A DNA stretch of 64,000 nucleotides from Sebastes aleutianus (Eukaryota; Chordata; Actinopteri; Perciformes; Sebastidae): the NCBI GenBank assembly GCA_916700875.1, contig CAKAKS010000062.1, forward strand, positions 1,125,009-1,189,008, written 5' to 3'. Positions 48,601 to 52,889 of the stretch are shown in pieces (the stretch's first letter is position 1; every line of letters starts with the position of its first letter). Below the pieces are notes generated by a model. That model was not told the origin of the DNA and made no database searches. It saw nothing but the letters and a program-made list of their open reading frames with translations. A program made the translations under genes and the position numbers.

Positions 48601-48719
48601 CGTAGGCACAGGTACGTCATATGCTTTTAATGCATGCATGTGTGCAAACTCACCATTTGGTGGGGGCTTGACGTCTGTGTCTCCTTGCTGGTTTGAGATG
48701 TCTGATTGTCCCGATTGTT
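7750..48719 (-). CDS. nfix: Nuclear factor I/X (NFIX), spliced, 5' part missing (exons 3-11)
   Basis: NFI proteins are dimeric nuclear transcription factors that bind TTGGC(N5)GCCAA through an N-terminal domain and act through a proline-rich C-terminal region; NFIX works in neural, muscle and stem-cell development (family knowledge). Seen here: nine exons with GT-AG borders whose phases join without a stop, giving 316 residues plus a split first codon. The order of motifs matches vertebrate NFIX: SGQSDISNQQGD, LSFQDCFVTSGVWN, NFSLADLDSPGYYNINQ, SIDDSEMESPVDDVFY, RMAFTHHPLP, SPYFTHPTIRYHHH, a proline-rich block, NRFVGIGSRDNNF and the end SWFL. The SWFL end and the SNQQGD segment point to NFIX rather than NFIA, NFIB or NFIC. 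Introns seen are about 4.8, 1.7, 2.1, 12.4, 8.0, 2.1, 4.1 and 4.8 kb. The DNA-binding exon lies outside the window. Whether this is the a or b teleost copy cannot be told. Confidence 0.95.
7765..8177. other. NFIX intron 10, distal part, with a dispersed-repeat fragment
   Basis: A G-rich tract (about 7781-7812) next to the last acceptor is followed by a segment at 7838-8000 that resembles a dispersed fish repeat. I could not classify it. No exon is visible. Confidence 0.4.
8290..8605 (-). mobile_element. Inverted partial relative of the hAT copy at 10091-11001
   Basis: Read on the minus strand, this follows 10115-10690 in order: the GATCGGGGAGGATGA block, the AGCATCTTGTC block and the CAAAATCTTGTTTTT block. 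It contains a 19-bp tandem array (8343-8446) that exists as a single copy in the relative. Confidence 0.65.
8343..8446. repeat. 19-bp tandem repeat
   Basis: The unit TGCTAGCTGGAACCGGCCC is repeated four times plus partial units on both sides, with one C/T variant. It is nested in the hAT relative above. Confidence 0.92.
8606..8745 (+). mobile_element. Right end of the hAT family seen at 35353-36325
   Basis: The segment with TGGCGGGTGGCGGGTGCTAA and ending TTCAGACCCTG matches 36230-36325. It is joined directly to an unrelated hAT fragment on its left, so this is a chimeric junction. Confidence 0.65.
8746..9324. other. Intron 10 sequence without a recognised feature
   Basis: GC-rich open stretches exist on both strands here, but none shows family motifs, splice context or agreement with the NFIX frame. 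I see no gene. Confidence 0.5.
9325..9395. repeat. (CA)n microsatellite
   Basis: About 35 dinucleotides with a few CG interruptions at the left end. Confidence 0.95.
9396..10082. other. Intron 10 sequence, no feature seen
   Basis: A C-rich half (to about 9770) grades into AT-richer sequence. No repeat boundaries or exons could be supported. Confidence 0.4.
10091..11001. mobile_element. hAT-type non-autonomous element
   Basis: The ends are CAGGGCTCC and GGAGCCCTA, an inverted pair with one change. They are flanked by GAGTCATG (10083-10090) and GAGTCAGG (11002-11009), an 8-bp target duplication with one mismatch, the hAT signature. No transposase frame is present. Confidence 0.82.
11025..11245 (+). 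pseudogene. 3' relic of a Tc1/mariner transposase
   Basis: The reading NALRAEWEQTPAAGFRHLLE then SLKPEERRL resembles the C-terminal part of fish Tc1-like transposases (NAL-AEW and F-HLVESL motifs). It is followed by CCTACTTTTGGCCACATCGT, which resembles the end of such elements. The catalytic part is missing. It begins right after the hAT copy. Confidence 0.6.
11246..11712. mobile_element. hAT-like MITE (GGTTCTCAA / GAACCCC ends)
   Basis: It starts near TGGTTCTCAATGCGGCGTCC and ends near GTAAGAACCCCTAG. Paired GGGGTCC motifs occur near both ends, as in common fish hAT MITEs. The target duplication is degraded (GTGTATTA against TGTATGAC), so the exact limits are uncertain. Confidence 0.5.
11848..11911. 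repeat. (GA)n microsatellite
   Basis: About 30 GA dinucleotides followed by a purine-rich stretch to about 12250. Confidence 0.95.
12595..12686 (-). CDS. nfix: NFIX exon 10 (92 bp)
   Basis: The acceptor is TTTCTCTAG and the donor GTAGGAGT. The peptide is YSTPGATAP followed by NRFVGIGSRDNNFLNIPQQ and TQ, ending on a codon boundary. This is the conserved end of the family; NRFV plus an IGxRD motif is found in all NFI proteins. It joins in frame to the five-codon end in the last exon. Confidence 0.94.
12765..13205. mobile_element. Palindromic GCTTAGC element, copy 2
   Basis: The left arm (TGCTTATTCACG, then GTTAGCTTAGCACAGAGAC) and right arm (GAGCCAGGCTAGCCGTTTCC, then TTTATGCTAAG) face each other around an AT-rich centre that contains ACCACAATGTGCCATTTTTA. 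It lies about 80 bp upstream of NFIX exon 10 on the transcript strand. Confidence 0.75.
13468..14153. mobile_element. hAT element, 5' part (relative of 53126-53906)
   Basis: It begins TAGGGATGTCCGTAATTAAC and follows the 53.1 kb copy closely through CTTTTACTGGGAAAGTGGCT to about 14150. There it is replaced by a LINE tail, so the right terminal repeat is lost. Confidence 0.75.
14185..14652 (+). mobile_element. 3' end of a non-LTR retrotransposon (L2/Rex1-like)
   Basis: The frame reading MKDSTHPAPWTVCPSPLRQE, with flanking Arg/Thr-rich sequence, resembles the last segment of fish reverse transcriptase ORFs (the D-x-HPA motif). It is followed by about 250 bp of 3' UTR, AATAAA and a short CTTGATC CTTGA tail. 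It is 5'-truncated, as is usual for LINE insertions. The clade is a guess. Confidence 0.65.
14653..15324. mobile_element. Mixed relics of TAGGGAT hAT MITEs
   Basis: Two similar blocks (14653-14812 and 15140-15325) contain TTCTTGTGACATCCCTA and a TGGTACCGAAG or TGGTACAGAAG motif. They match the family at 49827-50635. Between them is sequence shared with 30520-30860 and 35740-36000. Confidence 0.6.
15325..15560. mobile_element. Palindromic GCTTAGC element, right arm only
   Basis: It contains ACCACAATGTGCC, GAGCCAGGCTAACTGTTTCC and TAAGCTAAGCTAACCGG. The left arm is separated or lost. Confidence 0.7.
15561..16815. other. NFIX intron 9, proximal part, no feature seen
   Basis: Unique-looking sequence with no repeat boundaries and no second coding exon. 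Confidence 0.45.
16816..16963 (-). CDS. nfix: NFIX exon 9 (148 bp, proline-rich activation segment)
   Basis: The acceptor is GTCTGCAG and the donor GTAAGTGA, a near-consensus site. The peptide begins PNGSGQSKMPGSFLL, then PPPPPVARPVPLPMPDSK, then PNSTPPDGGLSSPASP. It is the proline-rich transactivation region of NFIX. The exon starts in phase 0 and ends after one base of a Ser codon. Skipping it would shift the frame and give another C-terminus, which is known for NFI isoforms but cannot be shown here. Confidence 0.95.
17800..18192. repeat. Tandem duplication of about 200 bp
   Basis: 17800-17990 and 18000-18192 share TGTAAAGCAATGCAAACA, TTTAGAGTGAGC, CATATATACGGAA and AATTTAAGTACCAA in the same order, diverged by substitutions and small gaps. 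It lies in NFIX intron 8. Confidence 0.85.
18193..19044. other. AT-rich part of NFIX intron 8
   Basis: AT-rich sequence with many A and T runs. No exon or repeat end could be supported. Confidence 0.45.
19045..19220 (-). CDS. nfix: NFIX exon 8 (176 bp)
   Basis: The acceptor is TTGGCAG and the donor GTAAGGAT. The frame gives SPRASASALHFPSPSIIQQS, SPYFTHPTIRYHHH, PGQDPLKEFVQFVCADGSGQ and ASGQ. This is the conserved middle part of the NFI activation region. The exon ends exactly on a codon boundary. Because its length is not a multiple of three, skipping it would shift the frame. Confidence 0.95.
20515..20760 (+). mobile_element. Left part of a hAT-like MITE that hosts the 34-bp array
   Basis: It begins CAGTGATTCCCAACCCC, then GTACCCCCACAGCCC, the usual start of a common fish hAT MITE. 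The minisatellite follows inside it. No right end was found after 23.9 kb. Confidence 0.5.
20761..22086. repeat. 34-bp minisatellite, about 39 units
   Basis: Each unit begins CCATTTAGTCATTAC, continues TTTTAGCTAACTA and ends in TTTAAA or TATCAA. These two endings, plus GCTGAC and TTATTAC variants, are interspersed. The array continues as one clean and several decayed units after the Tc1 insertion (23786-23945). Confidence 0.96.
22385..23488 (+). pseudogene. Dead Tc1-like transposase interrupted by a minisatellite
   Basis: The start is taken at ATG 22385: MRRYLQPNQVAQVVQLLQDG begins a helix-turn-helix DNA-binding domain, then the frame is lost. The C-terminal catalytic part remains at 23222-23488 with QDNARPHVARVCRRF and SPDLNPIEHLWD, the second Asp and its surroundings of the DDE domain. 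The region that should hold the first catalytic Asp is deleted and replaced by the 26-bp array (22768-23224). Transposase cuts and pastes its own element; this copy cannot. The family is known from many fish genomes. Confidence 0.9.
22768..23224. repeat. 25/26-bp minisatellite inside the transposase
   Basis: About 17 units beginning GTGCAGTGGGCCCTGG and ending TTCCTCCTG, with TAGG, GTCC and TACTG variants. The unit is the transposase sequence just before the DNARPH motif, where a short GGTGCAG direct repeat flanks it. The period is not a multiple of three, so the array drifts through all frames. Confidence 0.95.
23964..23998. repeat. (CCA)n microsatellite
   Basis: About eleven ACC triplets at the decayed right end of the 34-bp array region. 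Confidence 0.92.
24181..25020. other. Unique-looking part of NFIX intron 7
   Basis: No repeat ends and no exon. 24420-24600 looks less eroded than its surroundings and could be a conserved non-coding element; this is an impression only. Confidence 0.3.
25227..25251. repeat. (GT)n microsatellite
   Basis: About 12 GT dinucleotides in a GC-rich intronic segment of unknown origin (25140-25470). Confidence 0.9.
26304..26657. mobile_element. hAT MITE with perfect 8-bp target duplication
   Basis: It begins TAGGGCCGTCAATCGATG and ends GTTAACTTTTACAGCCCTA, an inverted pair. GTTTTAAT lies on both sides (26296-26303 and 26658-26665). Partial relatives are at 55640-55914 and 60740-60960. Confidence 0.9.
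26666..27234. other. NFIX intron 7 next to exon 7
   Basis: AG-rich then C-rich sequence with G-runs near 27170. No further exon could be supported. Confidence 0.4.
27235..27363 (-). CDS. nfix: NFIX exon 7 (129 bp, symmetric cassette)
   Basis: The acceptor is TTTTTGCCAG and the donor GTGAGACC. The peptide reads GLSSPGSLKKPGKFDFSALS, SQTRSP and RMAFTHHPLPMLAGVRP. It matches the region of vertebrate NFIX that ends at the GVRPG junction. It is 43 codons long with phase 1 at both ends, the form expected of an optional exon; NFI genes are known to splice this part alternatively. No stop is created by inclusion or by skipping. Confidence 0.93.
27364..28209. other. NFIX intron 6, distal part
   Basis: Beyond the exon 7 acceptor I see A-runs and unique-looking sequence. 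No exon, RNA gene or repeat end. Confidence 0.4.
28210..28233. repeat. (CA)n microsatellite
   Basis: Twelve CA dinucleotides within intron 6. Confidence 0.92.
28400..29676. other. Unique-looking part of NFIX intron 6
   Basis: No transposon ends were found here. Part of it (28520-28720) has the even composition often seen in conserved non-coding elements. No coding exon was identified. Confidence 0.3.
29677..29990. mobile_element. MITE (CTTAAAGCTGCTG ends)
   Basis: The start CTTAAAGCTGCTGTAATCAA faces the end TTATTGCAGGTTTAAG. It shares GCTAACAYGT-type and CCATAACAACTT motifs with 44640-45140, a longer relative. Confidence 0.6.
30229..30413 (+). other. GC-rich open fragment of unknown origin
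   Basis: A stretch much richer in G and C than its surroundings reads SSDSSGASGSDQPAFDLQSE, LRREMESFAPGSGG and SFTSRLHQSSLGDN without a stop. It has coding-like third positions, and it begins after an AG dinucleotide. It ends where a TAGGGAT-type hAT end begins (30415). I do not recognise the protein. It could be a captured gene fragment, a pseudogene exon or chance. Confidence 0.3.
30415..30860. mobile_element. Partial TAGGGAT hAT MITE
   Basis: It begins TAGGGATATCACGAGAACTG then CTTCGGTAC, matching the left end of 49827-50635. The remainder matches 14900-15120 and 35740-36000 in the opposite order. Confidence 0.6.
31235..31862. repeat. Dispersed repeat (GTGGGCAACCTCCAGG family), long copy
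   Basis: It begins GTGGGCAACCTCCAGGTCTG, contains CAGCAGGGGGCGACTCCTC and ends near CTTATATACAGTCTACG. The first about 400 bp recur at 42270-42640 with about 90 percent identity by eye. The class is unknown. Confidence 0.8.
31863..34989. other. NFIX intron 6, mostly unique-looking with CA/GT microsatellites
   Basis: Microsatellites lie at 32667-32720 (GT then CA), 32887-32928 (CA), 33086-33112 (CA) and 33600-33638 (TG). 33230-33480 is GC-rich. No exon consistent with NFIX was seen. Confidence 0.45.
34990..36660. mobile_element. Palindromic GCTTAGC element with triplicated left arm and a hAT insertion
   Basis: Left-arm blocks at about 35086-35170, 35281-35345 and 36400-36460 share GGTTAGCTTAGC and CTAGCCTGGC. 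A single right arm (36515-36660) has GCTAAGCTAAGCTAAGC and GAGTGGTATAAATC. The hAT copy at 35353-36325 splits the middle. Confidence 0.8.
35353..36325. mobile_element. hAT element nested in the palindromic element
   Basis: The ends are CAGGGTCTGAAATTA and TAATTTCAGACCCGG, inverted with one change. The 8-bp target duplication CTAGCATG is perfect (35345-35352 and 36326-36333). No transposase is seen; the interior includes sequence shared with other hAT MITEs of the window. Confidence 0.9.
37013..37572. mobile_element. MITE (TTAAAGGGTCAGTTTA ends)
   Basis: It begins TTAAAGGGTCAGTTTAGCC and ends GGTAAACTGGTCCTTTGA, inverted copies. AACTATCTGCATG and its inverse near GGCAGGCAGATAGTTTCGG extend the pairing. 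Short direct repeats of AACTGGGACATTG lie at 37328-37410. Confidence 0.7.
38000..39530. mobile_element. Palindromic GCTTAGC element, most complete copy, with a nested MITE
   Basis: The left arm is at 38025-38160 (GAGAGTTAGATGAGAAG, GATACCACTCTCATG, GCTTAGCTTAGCACAAAGAC). The right arm is at 38370-38494 (GAGCCAGGTTAGCTG, TTATGCTAAGCTAAGC, GAGAGTGGTATCGATC). The outer rim resumes at 39481 after a 983-bp insertion. Confidence 0.82.
38495..39477. mobile_element. MITE inserted in the palindromic element (TAA target)
   Basis: The start TGCTGTGTTCAGACCAAGA faces the end TCTTGGTCTCAACACACCA on either side of a long interior. TAA precedes it (38492-38494) and GAA follows (39478-39480), a probable 3-bp target duplication with one change. 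It suggests the PIF/Harbinger group. Confidence 0.7.
39728..39858 (-). CDS. nfix: NFIX exon 6 (131 bp)
   Basis: The acceptor reads TTTCAG above 39858 and the donor GTAGTC below 39728. The frame gives SNKRK, then SIDDSEMESPVDDVFY, then SGRSPAAGSSSQSSGWPNDV and DA. The SIDDSEMESPVDDVFY block is present in all NFI proteins. The exon is followed by the largest intron seen here, about 12.4 kb. The long open frames that overlap it in other phases are shadows. Confidence 0.95.
40819..41898. mobile_element. Element with TATAGACCC ends
   Basis: The left end TATAGACCCCTTCTCTGTC faces the right end AAAAAGGGTCTATA. The interior is rich in GCTAGC palindromes and has two blocks sharing CAGCATGGTGGAATTA or TAGCATGGTGGAATTA. 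No coding sequence. The class is unresolved. Confidence 0.65.
41606..41758. repeat. Long inverted repeat (hairpin) inside the TATAGACCC element
   Basis: Arms of about 70 bases (41606-41674 and 41687-41758) pair with few mismatches around a loop of about 12 bases. The innermost pair is AGCCTTCTGCTAACAGCAGC against GCTGCTGTTAGCAGAAGGCT. Confidence 0.9.
41968..42088 (-). CDS. nfix: NFIX exon 5 (121 bp)
   Basis: The acceptor CCTCAG precedes 42088 and the donor GTACAAAT follows 41968. The peptide begins PVATATGP, then NFSLADLDSPGYYNINQ, then VTLGRRSITSTPST, and ends on two bases of a Ser codon. This matches the conserved segment that follows the VSQT junction of vertebrate NFIX. The donor GTACAA departs from the GTRAGT consensus, so this splice site may be weak. 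Confidence 0.95.
42270..42640. repeat. Dispersed repeat (GTGGGCAACCTCCAGG family), short copy
   Basis: Colinear with 31235-31640, in the same orientation, and truncated at the right by another repeat. Confidence 0.8.
42641..43560. repeat. Dispersed repeat of unknown class
   Basis: It contains ATAGGGGGCGCCATAAATA, GATGGTGGCGCTATAATTGA, ACTAGGGGGCTCTACATG and repeated CACAGGATA or CGCAGGATA motifs. The pattern resembles a common fish intergenic repeat. No ends or reading frame were found. Confidence 0.4.
43741..43815 (-). CDS. nfix: NFIX exon 4 (75 bp, phase 1 to 1)
   Basis: The acceptor reads CCCCAG just above 43815 and the donor GTGAGTC just below 43741. The peptide is HLSFQDCFVTSGVWN then VAELVRVSQ; the last base begins the Thr codon completed in exon 5. 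This block is strongly conserved in all NFI proteins, and the CFVTSGVWN form is that of NFIX. The exon is symmetric, so skipping it would keep the frame. Confidence 0.95.
44203..44500. mobile_element. Relative of the 5.9 kb TTAA MITE, inverted
   Basis: It begins AGCCTTTACACACCGGGGGG and contains ACGGAGCCTCCGTGTTGTTG, both in the reverse order of 5914-6165. The right end is diverged. Confidence 0.7.
44640..45170. mobile_element. MITE relative of 29677-29990
   Basis: It starts TTAAAGCAGCTATAATCAA and ends near CAACCAAGTTGCC. CATAACAACTT and TTTCTGCT motifs are shared with the intron 6 copy. Confidence 0.5.
45194..46919. mobile_element. TTAA-flanked element with about 100-bp inverted ends
   Basis: The left end (TTAAGGGACAGTTCGCC, then TTGTTTTGGTGTGAGTTGC) and right end (GCAACTCACACCAAAACAA, then GAACAGTCCCTTTAA) are inverted copies over about 100 bp. 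It carries the 46114-46787 element inside. No transposase frame is seen. Confidence 0.8.
46114..46787. mobile_element. TTAA-flanked MITE nested in the above
   Basis: The ends TTAAAGCTCCAGTAGGCAG and CTGCCTACTTCAGCTTTAA face each other. The flanks on both sides rejoin to sequence found unbroken at 50014-50050. Rearranged copies make up 177-690. Confidence 0.85.
46939..47805. mobile_element. MITE with TAA target duplication
   Basis: The start GGGCGTTTTCACATTAGG faces the end CCTGATGTGAAAGCACTC, with TAA on both sides (46936-46938 and 47806-47808). It contains a (TC)n run at 47256-47283. It is likely PIF/Harbinger-like. Confidence 0.75.
48654..48719 (-). CDS. nfix: NFIX exon 3 (66 bp, phase 1 to 1)
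   Basis: Acceptor TTTCAG at 48720-48725 and donor GTGAG at 48649-48653 on the minus strand. The first two bases complete a Glu codon begun in the missing exon 2. The peptide reads QSGQSDISNQQGDTDVKPPP then Asn, followed by the first base of a Gly codon. This is the linker just after the DNA-binding domain and is diagnostic of NFIX. The length is a multiple of three with equal phases, so skipping it would keep the frame. The polypyrimidine tract is a long CT microsatellite (see 48731-48825). Confidence 0.93.
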
Positions 48720-48728
48720 CTGAAAGAC

Positions 48729-48828
<100 letters not shown>

Positions 48829-49148
48829 GTTTAGTCAGGTGGACAGATGTCTGGACACCACCCAAAGTGAGGGGACAGGTTAGAATCAGAGGGAACTCTT
48901 CAGAAACTTGACGGGGAAATGGCGCCTTATTTCATTCTTTCCACTGAAGAGAGACAGACACGGGCTGAGATTAAAGATGCATATTTCCGCTCAGGTTGAA
49001 AGTCATAAAATGGCAAAAAAAGACAGTCACTGTGGGGAAATCAGTCACTAGAGAAAGAACTCAGTTTGAAGTACTTGTTCTTTCTGGCTTTGAACACACT
49101 TTTCTCTTTCTATACCTCTCTTTCAGGGTCTCCCACCCACTCAAATGT

Positions 49149-49812
49149 CAGGGGATGGGACGATACAACAATCTTCTGATTCGATACCATCACGATGCTT
49201 GGGTGCCGATTCGATATGTACTGCGATTTTTAAGTATTGCGATTCGATATTACGATTTATTGCGATTTATGTGAACTTGTTTAACACTACACCATGTGGA
49301 AAATTGAATCATACACTTCTAGGGACTTTTACTTTGGAAAATATCTAAATTGATAGAGTAAGAATGTTTGATTAGTCAGAGATGTCAAATATAAATCAAA
49401 GAACAAAGACCTTTCCCTCACAGATTAGTGGTATTTTCTTTTTCATTTGATAGTGACATGTAATGTTTTATACTTCTGTCTAGCTCTGCTTTTCCTGTCA
49501 ATGTGTGAAACCCAAAGTGTTTCCATCCTTTACTGGATGTGTAGTGTTTACCACGCTGGATTTAACATGTGAGGGTGCAGGTCGTATCCACGCTGACCTC
49601 CAACGTTTTACACTTTCTGGTTTTGGCTCGCTGTGTTTTTTTTGGTTGGCGTCAAATTACTCAGACTACAATAATAAAAGCGGTAACTTCCTTTTACCTC
49701 CACATAGAATGAAAGCAAATGAAGCAAATATATCGATTTTGGCATTAAGAAATCTATTTCAAAATCATTAAAAAAACATAGCGATACATATGTGATTTCT
49801 TTCCCAACCCTA
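49149..49812. mobile_element. hAT MITE, perfect 8-bp target duplication
   Basis: It begins CAGGGGATGGGACGATAC and ends TTTCCCAACCCTA. TCAAATGT lies on both sides (49141-49148 and 49813-49820). The interior is rich in CGATTCGATAT motifs near the left end. Confidence 0.88.
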
Positions 49813-49826
49813 TCAAATGTACACAC

Positions 49827-50635
49827 TAGAGATGTTACGAGAACCGATAGGGATGTAACGAGAACCGATACTTCTGTACCAAGTCGATGACAACATGTGA
49901 GGGTACATTTCTACAGTACTGAAGGTACTGTACGATGCCTGTAATGGTCGTTGGTAGTCATGTGACGGTGAGGAACATTTTTCCACCGGTTAATAAACTT
50001 GTGACAACACCGGTGTTACCGATTACACCGGACATTTTACAAGAAAAGATGACGGTCAACATGTGCAGAGCGCTGACTCTGATCTTTACTTTCGGGTGGC
50101 GGTGTGTCTGGCCTCTCCGGTAGAGCTTTTGCTGCGGGGCTCCGCTGCGTCGGTCTAGCTGGTGCCGCTGCTCCGTGCACACACGGCTCCATCCACCTCG
50201 CGGCGATTACCTCATTAACGTTATGGTTCTCTTATAGCATTGGGATTAAACGTGAAATATTGTTAAATAGGTGCGTTTGCTTTTCACTTCAACAATAAAT
50301 CCTCTGCCTCCTGCTCCTACTACTCTGAGCTGACGGACCAGATGCGTTCACGGTCAGTAGGTAGTGTCCGTCGTCCGACTATCGACTGATAACACGCCGC
50401 TGATACGCCAAAATGAACAAAATGGGTCAATTATTTTTATTTATTACTTAAAGGTTACATGCCTCTGTTTTTTGTAATGTTCAAATGTTTTTAATAAAAG
50501 AGTGTGTGTTGAATTACAGGGGATTTATTGTTGTTGTTTTTTTTTTTACTGTGGTATCAAATTTGGTATCGAGAATCGTGGAAATTCACTGGTATTGGTA
50601 TCGACTACTAGATTTCTGGTATCGTGACATCCCTA
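49827..50635. mobile_element. TAGGGAT hAT MITE, 8-bp target duplication
   Basis: The left end TAGAGATGTTACGAGAACCG is followed at once by a second copy, TAGGGATGTAACGAGAACCG. The right end is GGTATCGTGACATCCCTA. The flanks are GTACACAC (49819-49826) and GTACACGA (50636-50643). Confidence 0.85.
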
Positions 50636-50676
50636 GTACACGAGCTCTATTACAGTGTAGGCTGGGTAAAGTGCTC

Positions 50677-50992
50677 GAGGTCCTGAGAAACCTCAGCTGC
50701 CCAACTGCTGACTCGTAAGCTGTAAGGAGTACTTATAAAAGGTACATTTTATGGGCTGTGGGCATTGTTTGGATCTCCTGTTTGTGTTTACCTTGACAGA
50801 AAAACTCCCTCTCTTTTTATAGATCTGTGTTTCCAGGGACTCTAACATTGAACGTGTAAGTTGGGTAAAAGGTCCCAAGAAACTTCAGCTACCCCGCTGC
50901 TGACTGGTACGTTGAGGGGTTCTAGTAAACGGTGGCTTCTATAGGCATTGTTTGGACTGCATCTCCTGTGTGTGTTTACCTTGACATCTATA
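50677..50992. repeat. Tandem duplication of about 190 bp
   Basis: 50677-50800 and 50868-50992 share AGAAACYTCAGCT, GCTGCTGACT, GGCATTGTTTGGA, ATCTCCTGT and GTGTTTACCTTGACA in order. Confidence 0.8.
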
Positions 50993-51600
50993 GGGGGCAG
51001 GCGGGCAGCGAGCCACCTGCTTCAGCTAGTTTAGTTTGGCCCGCGGGCTGCCATTCTTCTTCAGATGTGTAATGCGGCCTTGAGGAGTTTTATGGTTGTA
51101 TCATATACACCATTCAGGCCAATTACCCCACAGCGCTGAAGCTTTAAGGCCTTCCTGGGCCAAGTCTCCCTAGCCGGAACGTGGCCCCCTTACAGCCGGC
51201 GCTAGGCCCCTCCAATCACAACGTCCTCTCAGCCCAAATCAGCGTCTTAATCTTTGGGTGGCATTAGTGGACGACATGCCAGCATCACTACTGCACTATT
51301 CACCCCGTCTGTCTGCGCGTTGCCAGAACGGAGACAACAAAAAGAGACAAACAGAAATCACCTCATCACTCCAGAAGAAGAGAAGAAGAGGGGAGAAACA
51401 CTACACTTTCTTTTTTTCTCGCAACCTCTCATTCTCAGTCCATCTTCACGTCCTTCTCCCTCAATTCCTCTCACACTCGTTCTGCCTCTGCTTCTCTTTC
51501 TCTCTCGCGCTGTCGCTCTGTGGAATCCTGGCAGCCATCTTAGCGCTTGGCAGCCATCTTAGCTTTGGCGGTACCCATGCATTCCTGCTAGCTGACGGCA

Positions 51601-51603
<3 letters not shown>

Positions 51604-51641
<38 letters not shown>
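51604..51641. repeat. (CA)n microsatellite
   Basis: About 19 dinucleotides in the intron between exons 2 and 3. Confidence 0.93.
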
Positions 51642-51645
<4 letters not shown>

Positions 51646-52889
51646 ACACACATGCTTGCAAAGCTCTCTCGCACTCAGACTCAATGGTCTTAAAGATAAA
51701 AAGAGCTACAGAGGATATGCGATGCAAATGAAGTGAGGAGAAAAGCCACTGGGATGTTTGTCTGCAGTCCTGCAAAGTGTCTGGTGGTTGCCCGCCCTCG
51801 TTGCATGTTACAGAGAGAGTGTGAGTTAAATAGAAATGAGACCAGATCACACACACGCTCATAAAGTAGAAGGCAAACGAGGTGATCATGTAAGATGAAC
51901 CCAGACTAAATGCAGCCCGAGGTCTTCCTGATCATCTCACTACCAGCACAAACCTTTTCAAACCTGGATTATGCCTCAGAAAAAACATCTCTCACACACT
52001 ATGTGACAGTTTCCAAGCCAAAATTCAGTGCCTAGTTGTCATGACAACGGGGATGGCACACCGCGGCCCCTAATGATGAGTGGTCGTTGAAGCCTGTGTG
52101 TGCATATGTGTCGCTGTTTGGCCTGGAAATGAGTTCACATGACGGTAATAATATAGCGTGCTGGCGCGGGCTCAATGTGTTGTTTTGTTGAAGTATTTCT
52201 TGGCACCAAACGGGCCGGCGGCCGCTGCACTGCACTGCAACCCGGTTGACGTTTTGCTATATCGGACTCCCTGCATTTGAAAGGTGTTAAACCGCTCCGG
52301 TTACGTTATCAAGCACTCGGCTTTCACAACTTACAGAAACTGAGAACTGTAGAAGTTCTTAGAGGCGTATGCTTCACTCCTTTATACCATTATGGACATA
52401 ATCCTAATCATGGTGGAAGACTCCAGTGACGCGCAATGAGTGCACGGGCAGAGTGCGCACACGTAGACACGCAGGTAGCCCGTCCAATCGTTACATTTGG
52501 GCCGTATGAAATGATTAGACGGGTTTATTACAGTCATGCGACAGCCACAAAAAACTGATTTTTCTGTCAGAGCATTTGATTTATTGATTGCTGTTGGGAT
52601 GTCATGTCAATTTCAAGAAATATAACTTTTTTCTTTTTTTTAATCCTGTCTTTAATGTGCACCTCCCCTTATGGTTTAGTTGTGATACTTGCGTTCAGAC
52701 TTCTTTTTGTTATTCATTATGCCCGTGACTCTTACTACTGAGTTCCAACTTCAAACCGCCGCTGAATCTTAGAAGAGAAAAAAAGCAGTGTTGTCTTCTG
52801 GGTAGGAAACGTTTTCTGAATGTGCCTGTAATAGTCCTTTACATATAAGACGCCACTGGCAGCTCTGTGGTGGGGGGAACTGCCACCAT
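51642..52889. other. Intron 2 sequence without recognised repeats
   Basis: Unique-looking sequence. No exon; in particular no trace of the NFI DNA-binding domain. Confidence 0.4.

Noticed and set aside
7750..48719. Assignment to NFIA, NFIB or NFIC
   Set aside because: The SNQQGD linker, the CFVTSGVWN form and the SWFL end fit NFIX; the others end SWYLG and differ in the linker.
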